NCBI GenBank assembly: GCA_023398575.1 | Contig: JAEWSC010000020.1 | Span: 1 to 20,009, forward strand | DNA: 20,009 nt | Direction: 5' to 3' | Source of the DNA: Bacillota bacterium | Lineage (GTDB): Bacteria > Bacillota > Clostridia > Christensenellales > Aristaeellaceae | Notes under the pieces: model-generated | Databases searched by the model: none | What the model saw: only the letters and a program-made list of their open reading frames with translations | Told to the model about the DNA's origin: nothing | Part shown: positions 6,327-13,920 of the stretch, piece by piece | Numbering within the stretch: the stretch's first letter is position 1 | How the letters are laid out: every line of letters starts with the position of its first letter | Translations under genes and position numbers: made by a program

Positions 6327-7517
6327 ATGCTTTTCAGTCTTGCCCTGATGATACTATGCGGCCTTGTTTTAAGCGGAATCATGCAAAAATTAAAGCTGCC
6401 CGGTCTTGTGGGCATGCTTCTTACGGGCATCGTGTTAGGGCCGTATGCACTAAACCTGATAGCACCGGAACTGTTGAACATTTCTGCGGATTTGAGAGAA
6501 ATCGCTTTGATCGTTATTCTTACAAGAGCAGGCTTGGCATTGGATATAAACGACCTGAAAAAGGTGGGTCGTCCAGCAGTCCTGATGTGCTTTATTCCAG
6601 CAACCTTTGAAATAGCAGCCACGACAATATTTGCGCCCATGTTCTTTCCCATCACGCATTTGGAAGCGGCTATTTTGGGAACCGTGCTAGGCGCTGTGTC
6701 GCCGGCTGTGATCGTCCCCAAAATGCTAAAACTAATGGAGAGCGGTTACGGCAAAGAAAAAAGTATACCACAGTTGATTATGGCCGGAGCTTCAGTTGAT
6801 GATATTTATGTGATTGTACTTTTCACATCATTTCTGGGGATGTATGGCGGGAGTAATTTTGACATTGGAAGTCTTGTCAAAATTCCGATCGCCATTGTAT
6901 TGGGGTTTTTGGCCGGTGTTTTGCTTGGGCTTGCGCTGGTTTACCTATTTAAGAAAATCAAAATACGGGATACCGTAAAGATATTAATGTTGCTTAGCAC
7001 GTCCTTCCTGCTTGTTACGCTAGAAACAGCTGTGAAAGCGTATGTGCCTATTTCTGGACTCCTGGCCGTGATGGCATTGGGCGGCACCATTTTAAAACAG
7101 GATGACATCTTGGCAAAACGTCTTTCGGGGAAGTTTTCAAAAATATGGGTGGCAGCCGAATTAATGTTATTTGTGTTGGTAGGTGCGACGGTAGATATCA
7201 GCTATGCGGCAAAGGCGGGAGTTGCGGCGGTGGCACTTATCCTTATTGCTCTCGTTATTCGCATTTGCGGCGTGTTTTCCTGTCTTTTAGGAACGGAATT
7301 AAGCGCAAAAGAAAGATTGTTCTGTGCCATTGCCTATTTGCCAAAAGCGACCGTGCAAGCTGCAATTGGCGGCCTCCCTTTGGCGGCAGGCGTTGCGGCA
7401 GGCAATACCATATTGACTGTTGCCGTATTGGCCATACTGATTACCGCTCCGCTGGGAGCAATGGGTGTCGATTATTCATATCAGAAAATGCTTGTAAGAG
7501 CTAACCGCGGTGTCTAG
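6327..7517 (+). CDS. Cation/proton antiporter (CPA/Kef-type) under fluoride-riboswitch control
   Basis: A 396-residue, very hydrophobic membrane protein with about a dozen predicted transmembrane segments. The N-terminal KLPGLVGMLLTGIVLGPYALN is the hallmark of the Na+/H+ exchanger domain. GASVDDIYV contains a paired aspartate (Asp158-Asp159), as at the ion-binding site of electrogenic antiporters, and LPKATVQAAIGG carries the conserved lysine (Lys340) of the C-terminal half. It has no C-terminal NAD-binding or TrkA domain, unlike full-length KefB/C. The true start is ATG 6327 with GGAG 7 nt upstream; an in-frame ATG at 6258 lies inside the riboswitch terminator. Family knowledge and the leader imply a role in fluoride tolerance, either by exchanging F-/H+-linked ions or by restoring pH/Na+ balance. 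The transported ion is not determined by the sequence. Confidence 0.9.
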   Translation: MLFSLALMILCGLVLSGIMQKLKLPGLVGMLLTGIVLGPYALNLIAPELLNISADLREIALIVILTRAGLALDINDLKKVGRPAVLMCFIPATFEIAATTIFAPMFFPITHLEAAILGTVLGAVSPAVIVPKMLKLMESGYGKEKSIPQLIMAGASVDDIYVIVLFTSFLGMYGGSNFDIGSLVKIPIAIVLGFLAGVLLGLALVYLFKKIKIRDTVKILMLLSTSFLLVTLETAVKAYVPISGLLAVMALGGTILKQDDILAKRLSGKFSKIWVAAELMLFVLVGATVDISYAAKAGVAAVALILIALVIRICGVFSCLLGTELSAKERLFCAIAYLPKATVQAAIGGLPLAAGVAAGNTILTVAVLAILITAPLGAMGVDYSYQKMLVRANRGV

Positions 7518-7559
7518 GCGATTATGATTATCAAACAATAAAAATATTACCAAAGCTAT

Positions 7560-7617
7560 GCTATCACGCTGAACCGAATGGTACAACGAATGTACTCTCA
7601 CAGCGGATAGCTTTTTT
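7560..7617 (+). terminator. Intrinsic terminator after the antiporter gene
   Basis: GCTATC (7560-7565), one bulged A and CGCTG (7567-7571) pair with CAGCG-GATAGC (7601-7611), followed by six T. The 29-nt loop contains a small extra hairpin GTACA/TGTAC (7581-7595). Just upstream, AAAGCTAT (7552-7559) could compete for the 3' arm. Confidence 0.85.
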
Positions 7618-7637
7618 GCTATAACACGCCAAAACAG

Positions 7638-7680
7638 TTTACTTTCGTTTTTGATCCGTTATATAATGATACGATATAAT
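7638..7680 (+). promoter_or_regulatory. Two overlapping sigma-A-like promoters of the ubiDAX-ABC operon
   Basis: The first is TTTACT (7638-7643), 18 nt, TATAAT (7662-7667). The second is TTGATC (7651-7656), 18 nt, TATAAT (7675-7680). Both have perfect -10 boxes and lie between the antiporter terminator and the ubiD start. They are the only clear promoters before six closely packed genes. Confidence 0.65.
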
Positions 7681-7695
7681 CAATGCCTCATTATG

Positions 7696-7710
7696 CAGTG
7701 AACATCACTG
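7696..7710 (+). promoter_or_regulatory. Perfect dyad in the ubiD leader
   Basis: CAGTGA-ACA-TCACTG is a perfect 6-bp inverted repeat with a 3-nt spacer. It lies just downstream of the predicted transcript starts and 5 nt before AAGGAG (7716-7721), the ubiD ribosome binding site. It could be a repressor operator or a 5'-end stabilising hairpin. Confidence 0.35.
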
Positions 7711-7728
7711 ACCGGAAGGAGACCCTGC

Positions 7729-9435
7729 ATGGCGTATCATGATTTGCAAAGCTTTCTTACGCAATTGGAAGCGTGCAATGAATTGAGAAAGATAGAGATT
7801 CCCGTATCCACAGAGCTTGAAATGACAGAGATTGCGGATCGTGTCAGCAAGGCGCATGGTCCGGCACTTTTATTTCAAAACGCAAAAGGGTTTGCGTATC
7901 CTGTGGTCATGAATGCCATGGGCAGCGAAAAACGCATGAGCATGGCACTGGGCGTGAAGCATCTTGATGACATTGGAGAGGAAATTTCGCAGTATCTGAA
8001 CTTTGAACAATACCTTTCCATTCGCGGGCTTGTGAAAAGCATACCCCGCATGCTTCGACTGCTGCATGTTTTTCCACGCAGGTCAAGGCGAAGGGGCGCT
8101 TGCCAGCAGGTGATTGAGCATGAACCTGATTTATCCTCTCTGCCCGTGCTGAAATGTTGGCCGCAGGACGCCGGCCGCTTTTTTACGCTTCCCCTTGTTT
8201 TTACAAAAGAGGCAGGCAGCCGCCGGCAAAATATCGGCATGTACCGCATGCAGGTTATAGATAAGACTAGTACCGCCATGCATTGGCACAAGCATAAGGA
8301 TGGTTCGGAAATATATGGGGCGTATGCACGCTCCGGCCATAGAATGCCGCTGGCCGTTGCGCTGGGATGCGATCCTGCCATCACCTATGCGGCTACCAGC
8401 CCGCTGCCCAAAGTGATCGATGAGATCATGTTTGCTGGCTGGCTACGACGTGCCCGTGTGAAAATGGTAAAATGTATCACCAATGACATTTACGTGCCGG
8501 CCGACGCGGAATTTGTGCTGGAGGGCTATATTGACCCGAAGGAGGACCTGGTCAGGGAAGGCCCCTTTGGCGACCATACCGGCTATTATTCTCTGGCGGA
8601 TGATTATCCGCGCTTTCATGTCACCTGTATCACCCGTAAAAACGAGCCGGTCTACCCGGCTACCGTTGTTGGCAAGCCGCCCATGGAAGACTGCTACGTG
8701 GCAAAGGCCACGGAGCGTATCTTTTTGCCCTTTTTGCGCTTACAGATTCCTGAACTGGTAGACTTGAACCTACCGCTTGAAGGGGTTTTCCACAACTGCG
8801 CCATTGTTTCCGCACAAACCCGCTACCCCGGCGCGGCCCAAAAGGTGATGAACGCGATATGGGGCTTGGGGCAGATGATGTACACCAAAATGATTGTTGT
8901 AGTCGATGCGTCGGTGAATGTGCAAAATCTTTCGGAGGTTAGGGATGCAGTTCTGAAAAATGTACGGGGCAGAGACTGCCTTTTCTTTTGCAGCGGACCG
9001 TTGGATGCCCTGGATCATTCCTCCAGTAGGGCCCTGTACGGCTGCCGGCTGGGTGTGGATGCGACAAAAGGGGATATACCTGTGGAGGAAGGCGTTGATG
9101 ATGCCTTTACCGTAATTCAAATAGACAAGACGTTAGACTTTCAAGGCAGAAAGACGCTGGAGGAGTATTTGCCCGGGCACCGGGAGAAATTTGTGATCTG
9201 TGTGGATGCAAGCGTTGATCCAGCTGATTTGCCTACCGTGATGTGGAAGGTGTTCAATAATATTGACGCGGCCAGGGATTTGGTGATTATGGGACAAAAA
9301 ATAGGCATTGATGCCACGAAAAAATTTCAAGGAGAGGGACTGTCACGAGACTGGCCGGATGATATTGTGATGACGGATGAGATTAAGCAGGCTGTCAGTG
9401 AGAGATGGAGCGAATATGGTCTTGACGATCAGTAA
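7729..9435 (+). CDS. ubiD: UbiD-family prenylated-FMN-dependent decarboxylase
   Basis: It reversibly decarboxylates aromatic or unsaturated acids using prenylated FMN made by UbiX. The 568-residue product is in the range of the larger bacterial UbiD/menaquinone-biosynthesis (MqnL-like) forms. Cofactor and metal residues are visible: Asn168 and Arg173 in QNIGMYRM, the MHWHKHKDG stretch (184-192), the VPADAEFVLEG stretch (256-266), and the catalytic pair Glu277/Asp282 in REGPFGDHTGYY, so the E-R-(E/D) network is complete. It leads an operon with ubiA and ubiX; its end overlaps ubiA by 20 nt. The context suggests a prenylated aromatic acid as substrate (quinone route). A simple benzoate/hydroxybenzoate decarboxylase is less likely because of the adjacent ubiA. 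Confidence 0.94.
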   Translation: MAYHDLQSFLTQLEACNELRKIEIPVSTELEMTEIADRVSKAHGPALLFQNAKGFAYPVVMNAMGSEKRMSMALGVKHLDDIGEEISQYLNFEQYLSIRGLVKSIPRMLRLLHVFPRRSRRRGACQQVIEHEPDLSSLPVLKCWPQDAGRFFTLPLVFTKEAGSRRQNIGMYRMQVIDKTSTAMHWHKHKDGSEIYGAYARSGHRMPLAVALGCDPAITYAATSPLPKVIDEIMFAGWLRRARVKMVKCITNDIYVPADAEFVLEGYIDPKEDLVREGPFGDHTGYYSLADDYPRFHVTCITRKNEPVYPATVVGKPPMEDCYVAKATERIFLPFLRLQIPELVDLNLPLEGVFHNCAIVSAQTRYPGAAQKVMNAIWGLGQMMYTKMIVVVDASVNVQNLSEVRDAVLKNVRGRDCLFFCSGPLDALDHSSSRALYGCRLGVDATKGDIPVEEGVDDAFTVIQIDKTLDFQGRKTLEEYLPGHREKFVICVDASVDPADLPTVMWKVFNNIDAARDLVIMGQKIGIDATKKFQGEGLSRDWPDDIVMTDEIKQAVSERWSEYGLDDQ

Positions 9436-10294
9436 AAAAATCCGAAAAAAAATTGGCGCATACGGTAAGCTGGTCATGTTTTCCCATACCATCTTTTCGC
9501 TTAGCTTTGCGCTTGTCGCCATGGTGGTCGCGGCAAAAGGGCTGCCGGATATTTCTATGCTGTTTTGGATTATGGTCTGCTTTATGGGCGCTCGCACAGG
9601 GGCCAATGCTATCAACCGCGTAATCGACGCAAAGATTGATGCTAAAAATCCGCGCACGGCAAACAGGCAGATTCCAATGGGTGAAATGAAAGTCAAAGAA
9701 GTAATTGTCTTTTCATGTCTTTGTTTTCTGATTATGCTCTTTGGCGCTTACAAGCTGAATGGGCTGTGCCTTTTGCTCTCCCCTGTGGCGCTGTTTCTGC
9801 TGATTATTTACTCCTACTGTAAACGCTTTACTAACTTGTGTCATGTGGTTCTGGGGGTTACCTGTGCCTGCGCGCCTGTGGGCGCATGGCTTGCGGTTAC
9901 CGGGCAATTTGCTGTTCTCCCGTTTGTGATGGGTGTCGCCAATACCTTGTGGGTGGCCGGGTTTGACATCATCTACGGCTGCCAGGATTATGACTTTGAC
10001 AGGGAAAATGGATTGCATTCTGTTCCGGCCAGGTTTGGCGTGAAAGGTGCGCTGCTGATTGCCTGCCTATTTCACATCGTTACACTGCTCTGCTTGATTG
10101 TCATTGGTGTTTTAGCGCCGCAATTTGGAGTGATCTATTTTGTTGGTGTTGGCATCATAGCGGCTCTGTTTGCGGTGGAATATAAGTTGGTTTCACCAAC
10201 GAACCTTCAGCATGTGAATATTGCCTCTTATAGCGTGAATCAGATCGTCAGCTTTTGTTTGCTGGTGTTCGGACTGCTGGATGCTTTTATCTAA
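9416..10294 (+). CDS. ubiA: UbiA-family polyprenyltransferase (MqnP/UbiA-like)
   Basis: An integral membrane enzyme that attaches a polyprenyl chain to an aromatic acid. The 292-residue protein has both aspartate-rich Mg2+-diphosphate motifs: NRVIDAKID (67-75) and DYDFD (191-195) followed by RENGLHSVPARFG, with hydrophobic segments between and after them. The length is typical for UbiA (about 290). The start chosen is ATG 9416, preceded by GGAG 5-6 nt upstream and inside the end of ubiD (20-nt overlap), which implies translational coupling. With ubiD and ubiX it recalls the trio of the futalosine menaquinone route (MqnP-MqnL-MqnM), acting on 1,4-dihydroxy-6-naphthoate, or the ubiquinone steps acting on 4-hydroxybenzoate. 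No gene for making the aromatic ring is in the window. Confidence 0.93.
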   Translation: MVLTISKKIRKKIGAYGKLVMFSHTIFSLSFALVAMVVAAKGLPDISMLFWIMVCFMGARTGANAINRVIDAKIDAKNPRTANRQIPMGEMKVKEVIVFSCLCFLIMLFGAYKLNGLCLLLSPVALFLLIIYSYCKRFTNLCHVVLGVTCACAPVGAWLAVTGQFAVLPFVMGVANTLWVAGFDIIYGCQDYDFDRENGLHSVPARFGVKGALLIACLFHIVTLLCLIVIGVLAPQFGVIYFVGVGIIAALFAVEYKLVSPTNLQHVNIASYSVNQIVSFCLLVFGLLDAFI

Positions 10295-10339
10295 TGCAAC
10301 GAGTGATTTTATTGAATTGCGGAAAGGTATGGTTAGTTG

Positions 10340-10927
10340 ATGAAGAAAATCATACTGGGGTTAACCGGCGCAAGCGGAAGCGTTTATTTTCTGCGGCTTG
10401 CCCGAAGGCTGCTAGAGCAGGAAATACAGCTGCATGTAGTCGCCTCTGCGCAAGGGGAAAAGGTGCTGCATTATGAAACCGGCGTCACGCTGGAAGACCA
10501 GGTAAAAAGCTGGAGACAAAGTGGCGCCAACATTTTGCTGGAAGATAACAGCAACCTGTTTTCTGCAGCCGCCAGCGGTTCCAGCCGCTTTGATGCAATG
10601 GCCATTGTTCCCTGCTCCATGTCTACACTGGCCATGTTAGCCCATGGAATGACCCAAACGCTGCTAACCCGCGCAGCAGACGTTATGATAAAAGAACGCC
10701 GCAAACTGGTGCTGGTGCCCAGGGAAACACCACTATCTACTGTGCATTTGAAAAACATGACGGAGCTATCACAGCTTGGGGCAACCATTCTCCCTGCCAT
10801 GCCCGGCTTTTACGGTAAACCGGAATCAATGGACGACTTGATCGATTTTGTCGTAGGCAAGACCCTTGACGCTTTGGAGATTGAAAATGATTGCTATAAA
10901 AGGTGGGAGGGCGAATATGAGGAATAA
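10340..10927 (+). CDS. ubiX: UbiX-family flavin prenyltransferase
   Basis: It makes prenylated FMN, the UbiD cofactor, from FMN and dimethylallyl phosphate. The 195-residue protein shows GLTGASGS (FMN-binding loop near the N-terminus), VPCSMSTLAMLAHG, LLTRAADVMIKERR and LVPRETPLSTVHLKNM, and ends with FYGKPESMDDLIDFVVGKTLDAL. These are all characteristic UbiX/Pad1 blocks at the normal length. Start choice: an ATG at 10340 with AAAGG 12 nt upstream, or a TTG directly before it (10337) with better spacing; the difference is one residue. It follows ubiA by 45 nt and its end overlaps the lipoprotein gene by 11 nt. Together with ubiD it forms a complete decarboxylase-plus-cofactor unit. Confidence 0.95.
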   Translation: MKKIILGLTGASGSVYFLRLARRLLEQEIQLHVVASAQGEKVLHYETGVTLEDQVKSWRQSGANILLEDNSNLFSAAASGSSRFDAMAIVPCSMSTLAMLAHGMTQTLLTRAADVMIKERRKLVLVPRETPLSTVHLKNMTELSQLGATILPAMPGFYGKPESMDDLIDFVVGKTLDALEIENDCYKRWEGEYEE

Positions 10928-11873
10928 GCTGGCATTGGCTATAGTTTTGGTACTCTTACTCATAATAACTGCCGGATGTTCAAATCAAGCAGGGGTGGTA
11001 TCCTCTGGCACGGAAAAGCCGGTTATCCGGATCGGTATGATGTCTTCTTCCGATGTCATTCCTTATGTCCTTATCAATGAAAACAAGCTTTCAGATAAAT
11101 ACCAATTTCAGCTGGATTTGCAGGTCTTCACATCCGCCAAGGATCGGGACGCGGCATTTCAGGCAGGTGAATTGGATGGTGTGCTGACCGATTATGTTGG
11201 CATATGTATGTACAACAACGCGGGCTTTGATGTGAAAATCACCGGTATCACGGATGGCGATTATATTTTGCTGGCGGGCAAGAACAGCGGTATCAGCGAT
11301 ATTAGCCAGATCAAAGGAAAGGGCATTGCCATTTCGGAAAAGACGCTGATTGAATATACCCTGGACCAAATATTGGAGAAAAACGGTCTACAAGGCACAG
11401 ATGTAATCAAGGAGATCGTTCCCCGCATTCCCGACCGCCTGGAACTAATGCGAAACGACAAAATCGATCTTGGGCTGATGCCGGAGCCTTTTGCCACCCT
11501 CGCACTAAATGACGGGGCGGTAAAGCTGGGCACTGCCAATGAATACGGCCTGTATCCGGCTGTCTCCGCCTTCTCCCTAAGTGCGTTGGACAGCAAAATT
11601 GGGGCCATCCGCAATCTTTACAAGGCGTACAATGAAGCTGTTGCGTATATGAATCAGACAGATATCCGCAAGTTTGAAGAAACGGTGATCCATGCGGTGG
11701 GTTATCCCAAAGAAATGGCGGGGAAGATCACCATCAAGGCGTTCCGCGAAAGCAAGCTTCCGCCCAAGGAAGATGTTGAGGCGGCGGTAAAGTGGGCCAG
11801 TGAAAAAGGCCTGTGCAAGCCATCTCTCACGTATGAGCAAATGACCTATGACGTGTATCGTGAATCCAACTGA
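10917..11873 (+). CDS. ABC transporter substrate-binding lipoprotein (NitT/TauT/SsuA-like)
   Basis: This is the extracellular solute-binding component of the importer encoded with the next two genes. The 318-residue precursor has a basic N-terminus, a hydrophobic stretch and a lipobox ITAGC with Cys21 as the lipidation site, so it would be anchored on the outer face of the membrane. The mature part reads VIRIGMMSSSDVIPYVL, then AAFQAGELDGVLTDYVG and GLMPEPFATLAL, the pattern of the NMT1/ThiY/SsuA group of binding proteins (G-(E/K)-(L/I)-D near the first lobe, M-P-E-P in the second). That group binds small sulfonates, pyrimidines, nitrate or aromatic acids. It overlaps ubiX by 11 nt and has GGGAGGG 5-6 nt before its ATG. 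The ligand is unknown; context suggests an aromatic quinone precursor or a cofactor building block. Confidence 0.88.
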   Translation: MRNKLALAIVLVLLLIITAGCSNQAGVVSSGTEKPVIRIGMMSSSDVIPYVLINENKLSDKYQFQLDLQVFTSAKDRDAAFQAGELDGVLTDYVGICMYNNAGFDVKITGITDGDYILLAGKNSGISDISQIKGKGIAISEKTLIEYTLDQILEKNGLQGTDVIKEIVPRIPDRLELMRNDKIDLGLMPEPFATLALNDGAVKLGTANEYGLYPAVSAFSLSALDSKIGAIRNLYKAYNEAVAYMNQTDIRKFEETVIHAVGYPKEMAGKITIKAFRESKLPPKEDVEAAVKWASEKGLCKPSLTYEQMTYDVYRESN

Positions 11874-11886
11874 TTTGGTGAGGACG

Positions 11887-12660
11887 ATGCTGAAAATAAA
11901 TGATATTTCCGCAAGCTATCGTATCAAGGGGGAAAAGTTGCCGGTCCTTCGCCATTTTTCCATGCAGCTTGAAAAGGGAGAGATTCTGGCGGTGCTGGGC
12001 TCCTCCGGCTGCGGCAAGTCGACGCTGATTCAGGTGCTTGCCGGCATGCTTACAGTCGACAGCGGTACGGTGGAGGTTGCCGACAGTGAGACCTCAATCC
12101 CGCTGCACCCAAAAACGCACAAAATCGCCGTAATACCACAAAATTGCGGTTTGCTGCCATGGAAAACGGTGTATCAAAATTGCCTGCTCCCCTTGAAATT
12201 GCATAACCAGAAAATCAATGCGGAGATACTTGCCGAACTTCAGGAAACCTGCCAATCTTTAAAGGTAGATTCCTTGTTGAACCGGTATCCACGGGAGCTT
12301 AGCGGCGGCCAGGTGCAGCGGGCGGCGCTTGCCCGGGCATTTTTGCAGAACCCTGATCTCCTTTTGATGGACGAGCCTTTTTCTTCGCTGGATGAAATGA
12401 CCCGTTCTGATGCCTGGGAGCTCTTTTTGAAGGTATGGGCACAAAAGCGGCCAACGACCATACTGGTTACTCACAGTATGGAGGAAGCGCTGTACCTGGG
12501 CCAAAAAGTCGCGGTGCTTGATAAAGAGAAGGGGCAATTGCTCAATCAAGCGGACAACCCGCATTTTGGACAGACAGAGGTGGGCCGTGAGGATGCCCTT
12601 GCGATGAGACAGTGGCTGTATGGATTGCTGAAAACTGCTGGTGTTGGAGAAGTGCCATGA
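11887..12660 (+). CDS. ABC transporter ATP-binding protein (SsuB/TauB-like)
   Basis: The energising subunit of the importer, 257 residues, cytosolic face. All nucleotide-binding elements are present: Walker A GSSGCGKST (38-46), Q-loop Gln85 in VIPQNCGLLPW, signature LSGGQ (138-142), Walker B LLLMDEP with Asp162/Glu163, and switch His196 in LVTHSMEEA. LLPWKT after the Q-loop is typical of the nitrate/sulfonate/taurine importer subfamily. The start chosen is ATG 11887 after GGTGAGG, 13 nt beyond the lipoprotein stop codon; an earlier in-frame ATG overlaps that gene without a ribosome binding site. Its last four bases (ATGA) overlap the permease start. Confidence 0.93.
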   Translation: MLKINDISASYRIKGEKLPVLRHFSMQLEKGEILAVLGSSGCGKSTLIQVLAGMLTVDSGTVEVADSETSIPLHPKTHKIAVIPQNCGLLPWKTVYQNCLLPLKLHNQKINAEILAELQETCQSLKVDSLLNRYPRELSGGQVQRAALARAFLQNPDLLLMDEPFSSLDEMTRSDAWELFLKVWAQKRPTTILVTHSMEEALYLGQKVAVLDKEKGQLLNQADNPHFGQTEVGREDALAMRQWLYGLLKTAGVGEVP

Positions 12661-13400
12661 AAAAGCTGCTAAAACGGACGGGCTTTTTTCTGGAAGGATT
12701 TTTGCTGATTCATTTGATCTGGTATATCGGATACCTGACCGTACGCACAACCGTAATCCCCAATCCCATAACGGTATACCAGAATTTCGGCACGGTGTTT
12801 GCCAATGATATTATAAGGCACATTCTCTATAGCCTGAATCGAATCGGGCAGGGCCTGGGCCTGTCCTTGCTGATTGGTATTCCGGTAGGCATTCTCATGG
12901 CATATTCCCATACTGCCGACAAAATCTTATACCCGATGGTCTATCTCAGCTACCCGATTCCTAAAACCGCGTTGCTTCCCATTGCCATGCTTTTGTGGGG
13001 CATGCGGGATGGATCGAAAGTCGCCATCATTTTTTTAATTATCGTATTTCAAGTTATCGTCGCAGTGCGTGACAGCGTACGAAATATTGATGCTTCGCTG
13101 TATCTGGTGACCGTCAGCGCCGGGGCTTGCAAACGGCAGATTATTTGGCATATTACGCTGCCGGCGATTTTGCCTGAGCTGCTGACCAGCCTGCGCATTT
13201 CCATAGGAACGGCCATATCCGTGCTCTTTTTTGTAGAAGCTTATGGAACAAAATTCGGGATGGGGTATTACATTGTTGACGCCTGGTCACGAATTGATTA
13301 TATTGGTATGTACAGTGGTATAATTGTCATCTCAATTGCTGGTTTTGTTTTGTTTGAGGCAGTGGACTTTCTTTCCGCAAAGCTATGCGCCTGGCGGTGA
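12657..13400 (+). CDS. ABC transporter permease (SsuC/TauC-like)
   Basis: The membrane channel subunit, 247 residues with about six transmembrane segments. The conserved cytoplasmic coupling loop (EAA motif) is visible as VSAGACKRQIIWHITLPAILP around residues 155-175, with the usual G-x9-LP spacing. The start chosen is ATG 12657, which shares ATGA with the ATPase stop and has GGAG 8 nt upstream; the alternative upstream start would overlap the ATPase by about 50 nt. It completes a one-lipoprotein, one-permease, one-ATPase importer, in which permease and ATPase would act as homodimers. It is the last clear member of the ubiD operon, although the YciI-like gene starts only 37 nt later. Confidence 0.92.
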   Translation: MKKLLKRTGFFLEGFLLIHLIWYIGYLTVRTTVIPNPITVYQNFGTVFANDIIRHILYSLNRIGQGLGLSLLIGIPVGILMAYSHTADKILYPMVYLSYPIPKTALLPIAMLLWGMRDGSKVAIIFLIIVFQVIVAVRDSVRNIDASLYLVTVSAGACKRQIIWHITLPAILPELLTSLRISIGTAISVLFFVEAYGTKFGMGYYIVDAWSRIDYIGMYSGIIVISIAGFVLFEAVDFLSAKLCAWR

Positions 13401-13437
13401 TTTTTCCAAGTTGAATGTAATGCAAGGAGGACGATGT

Positions 13438-13791
13438 ATGCTGTTTATGCTGATTGTGAAGGCTTCAAAAAATTCAGAGGGGGAGAATCTCCCTAGCGAA
13501 GAACTGATGGAAGCCATGTCAAAGTATAATCGAGAATTGGTGGAGGCAGGTGTGCGTGTAATGGCCAAAGGCCTTCATCCAAGTTCCAATGGCATGCGCA
13601 TTTCGTTTCTTACACCGGGCGAAGCACCTAAGATTACATATGGCCCTTTTGCGCAGACAAACGAATTGATTGCCGGGTTCATTTTGATTGATGTAAAATC
13701 GCAGGAAGAGGCTGTAAAGTGGGCATTGCGGATGCCAGACCCACAGGGATATGGGGAGGGGCAAATTGAATTGCGCCAAGTGTTTGAATAA
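13438..13791 (+). CDS. YciI-related (DGPF-domain) protein
   Basis: A small 117-residue protein of the YCII/DGPF superfamily (ferredoxin-like dimeric alpha+beta barrel). The features are MLFMLIVKASKNSE at the start, the PS-E-E-L-M-E-A-M-x-x-Y-N-R-E-L helix, GLHPSSNGMR and TYGPFAQTNELIAGF-ILIDVKSQEEAVKWA, which corresponds to the D-G-P-F-x-E-x-K-E-x-x-G-G-(F/Y) core of the family. The molecular role of these proteins is generally unclear; some are enzymes, many accompany ECF sigma factors. The ATG at 13438 has AAGGAGG 7 nt upstream. It lies 37 nt after the permease and no terminator separates them, so read-through from the ubiD operon is possible. An AraC/GyrI regulator follows. Confidence 0.85.
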   Translation: MLFMLIVKASKNSEGENLPSEELMEAMSKYNRELVEAGVRVMAKGLHPSSNGMRISFLTPGEAPKITYGPFAQTNELIAGFILIDVKSQEEAVKWALRMPDPQGYGEGQIELRQVFE

Positions 13792-13830
13792 TGGAAAAAA
13801 CGCCTTTGTTTCTATGCTGATAATGCAAAA

Positions 13831-13878
13831 CATCCGAAATAGCTACATATCGTGGGATGACCCACCAAGCATCCGAAA
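13831..13878 (+). repeat. Direct repeat flanking a small hairpin
   Basis: CATCCGAAA occurs at 13831-13839 and again at 13870-13878, flanking the hairpin GTGGG-ATGA-CCCAC (13852-13865). It lies in the gap between the YciI-like and AraC-type genes. No T-run follows the hairpin, so it is not an intrinsic terminator on this strand. A regulator-binding region is possible. Confidence 0.4.
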
Positions 13879-13920
13879 AAAGGGCAGACACAATCAAGCA
13901 GAACATAAGGATATATGATA

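Noticed and set aside
7560..7617. TGGTAC-AACG inside the terminator loop resembles the T-box element GGTGGTACCGCG
   Set aside because: Only part of the consensus is present and there are just about 43 nt between the antiporter stop codon and this point, too little for a T-box stem I and specifier loop.
10329..10340. Four-codon open frame (ATG GTT AGT TGA) overlapping the ubiX start as TGATG
   Set aside because: It could couple translation but is too short and too close to the purine-rich site to claim as a leader peptide.
13852..13865. GTGGG-ATGA-CCCAC hairpin as terminator after the YciI-like gene
   Set aside because: No T-run follows it; kept only as part of a repeat region.
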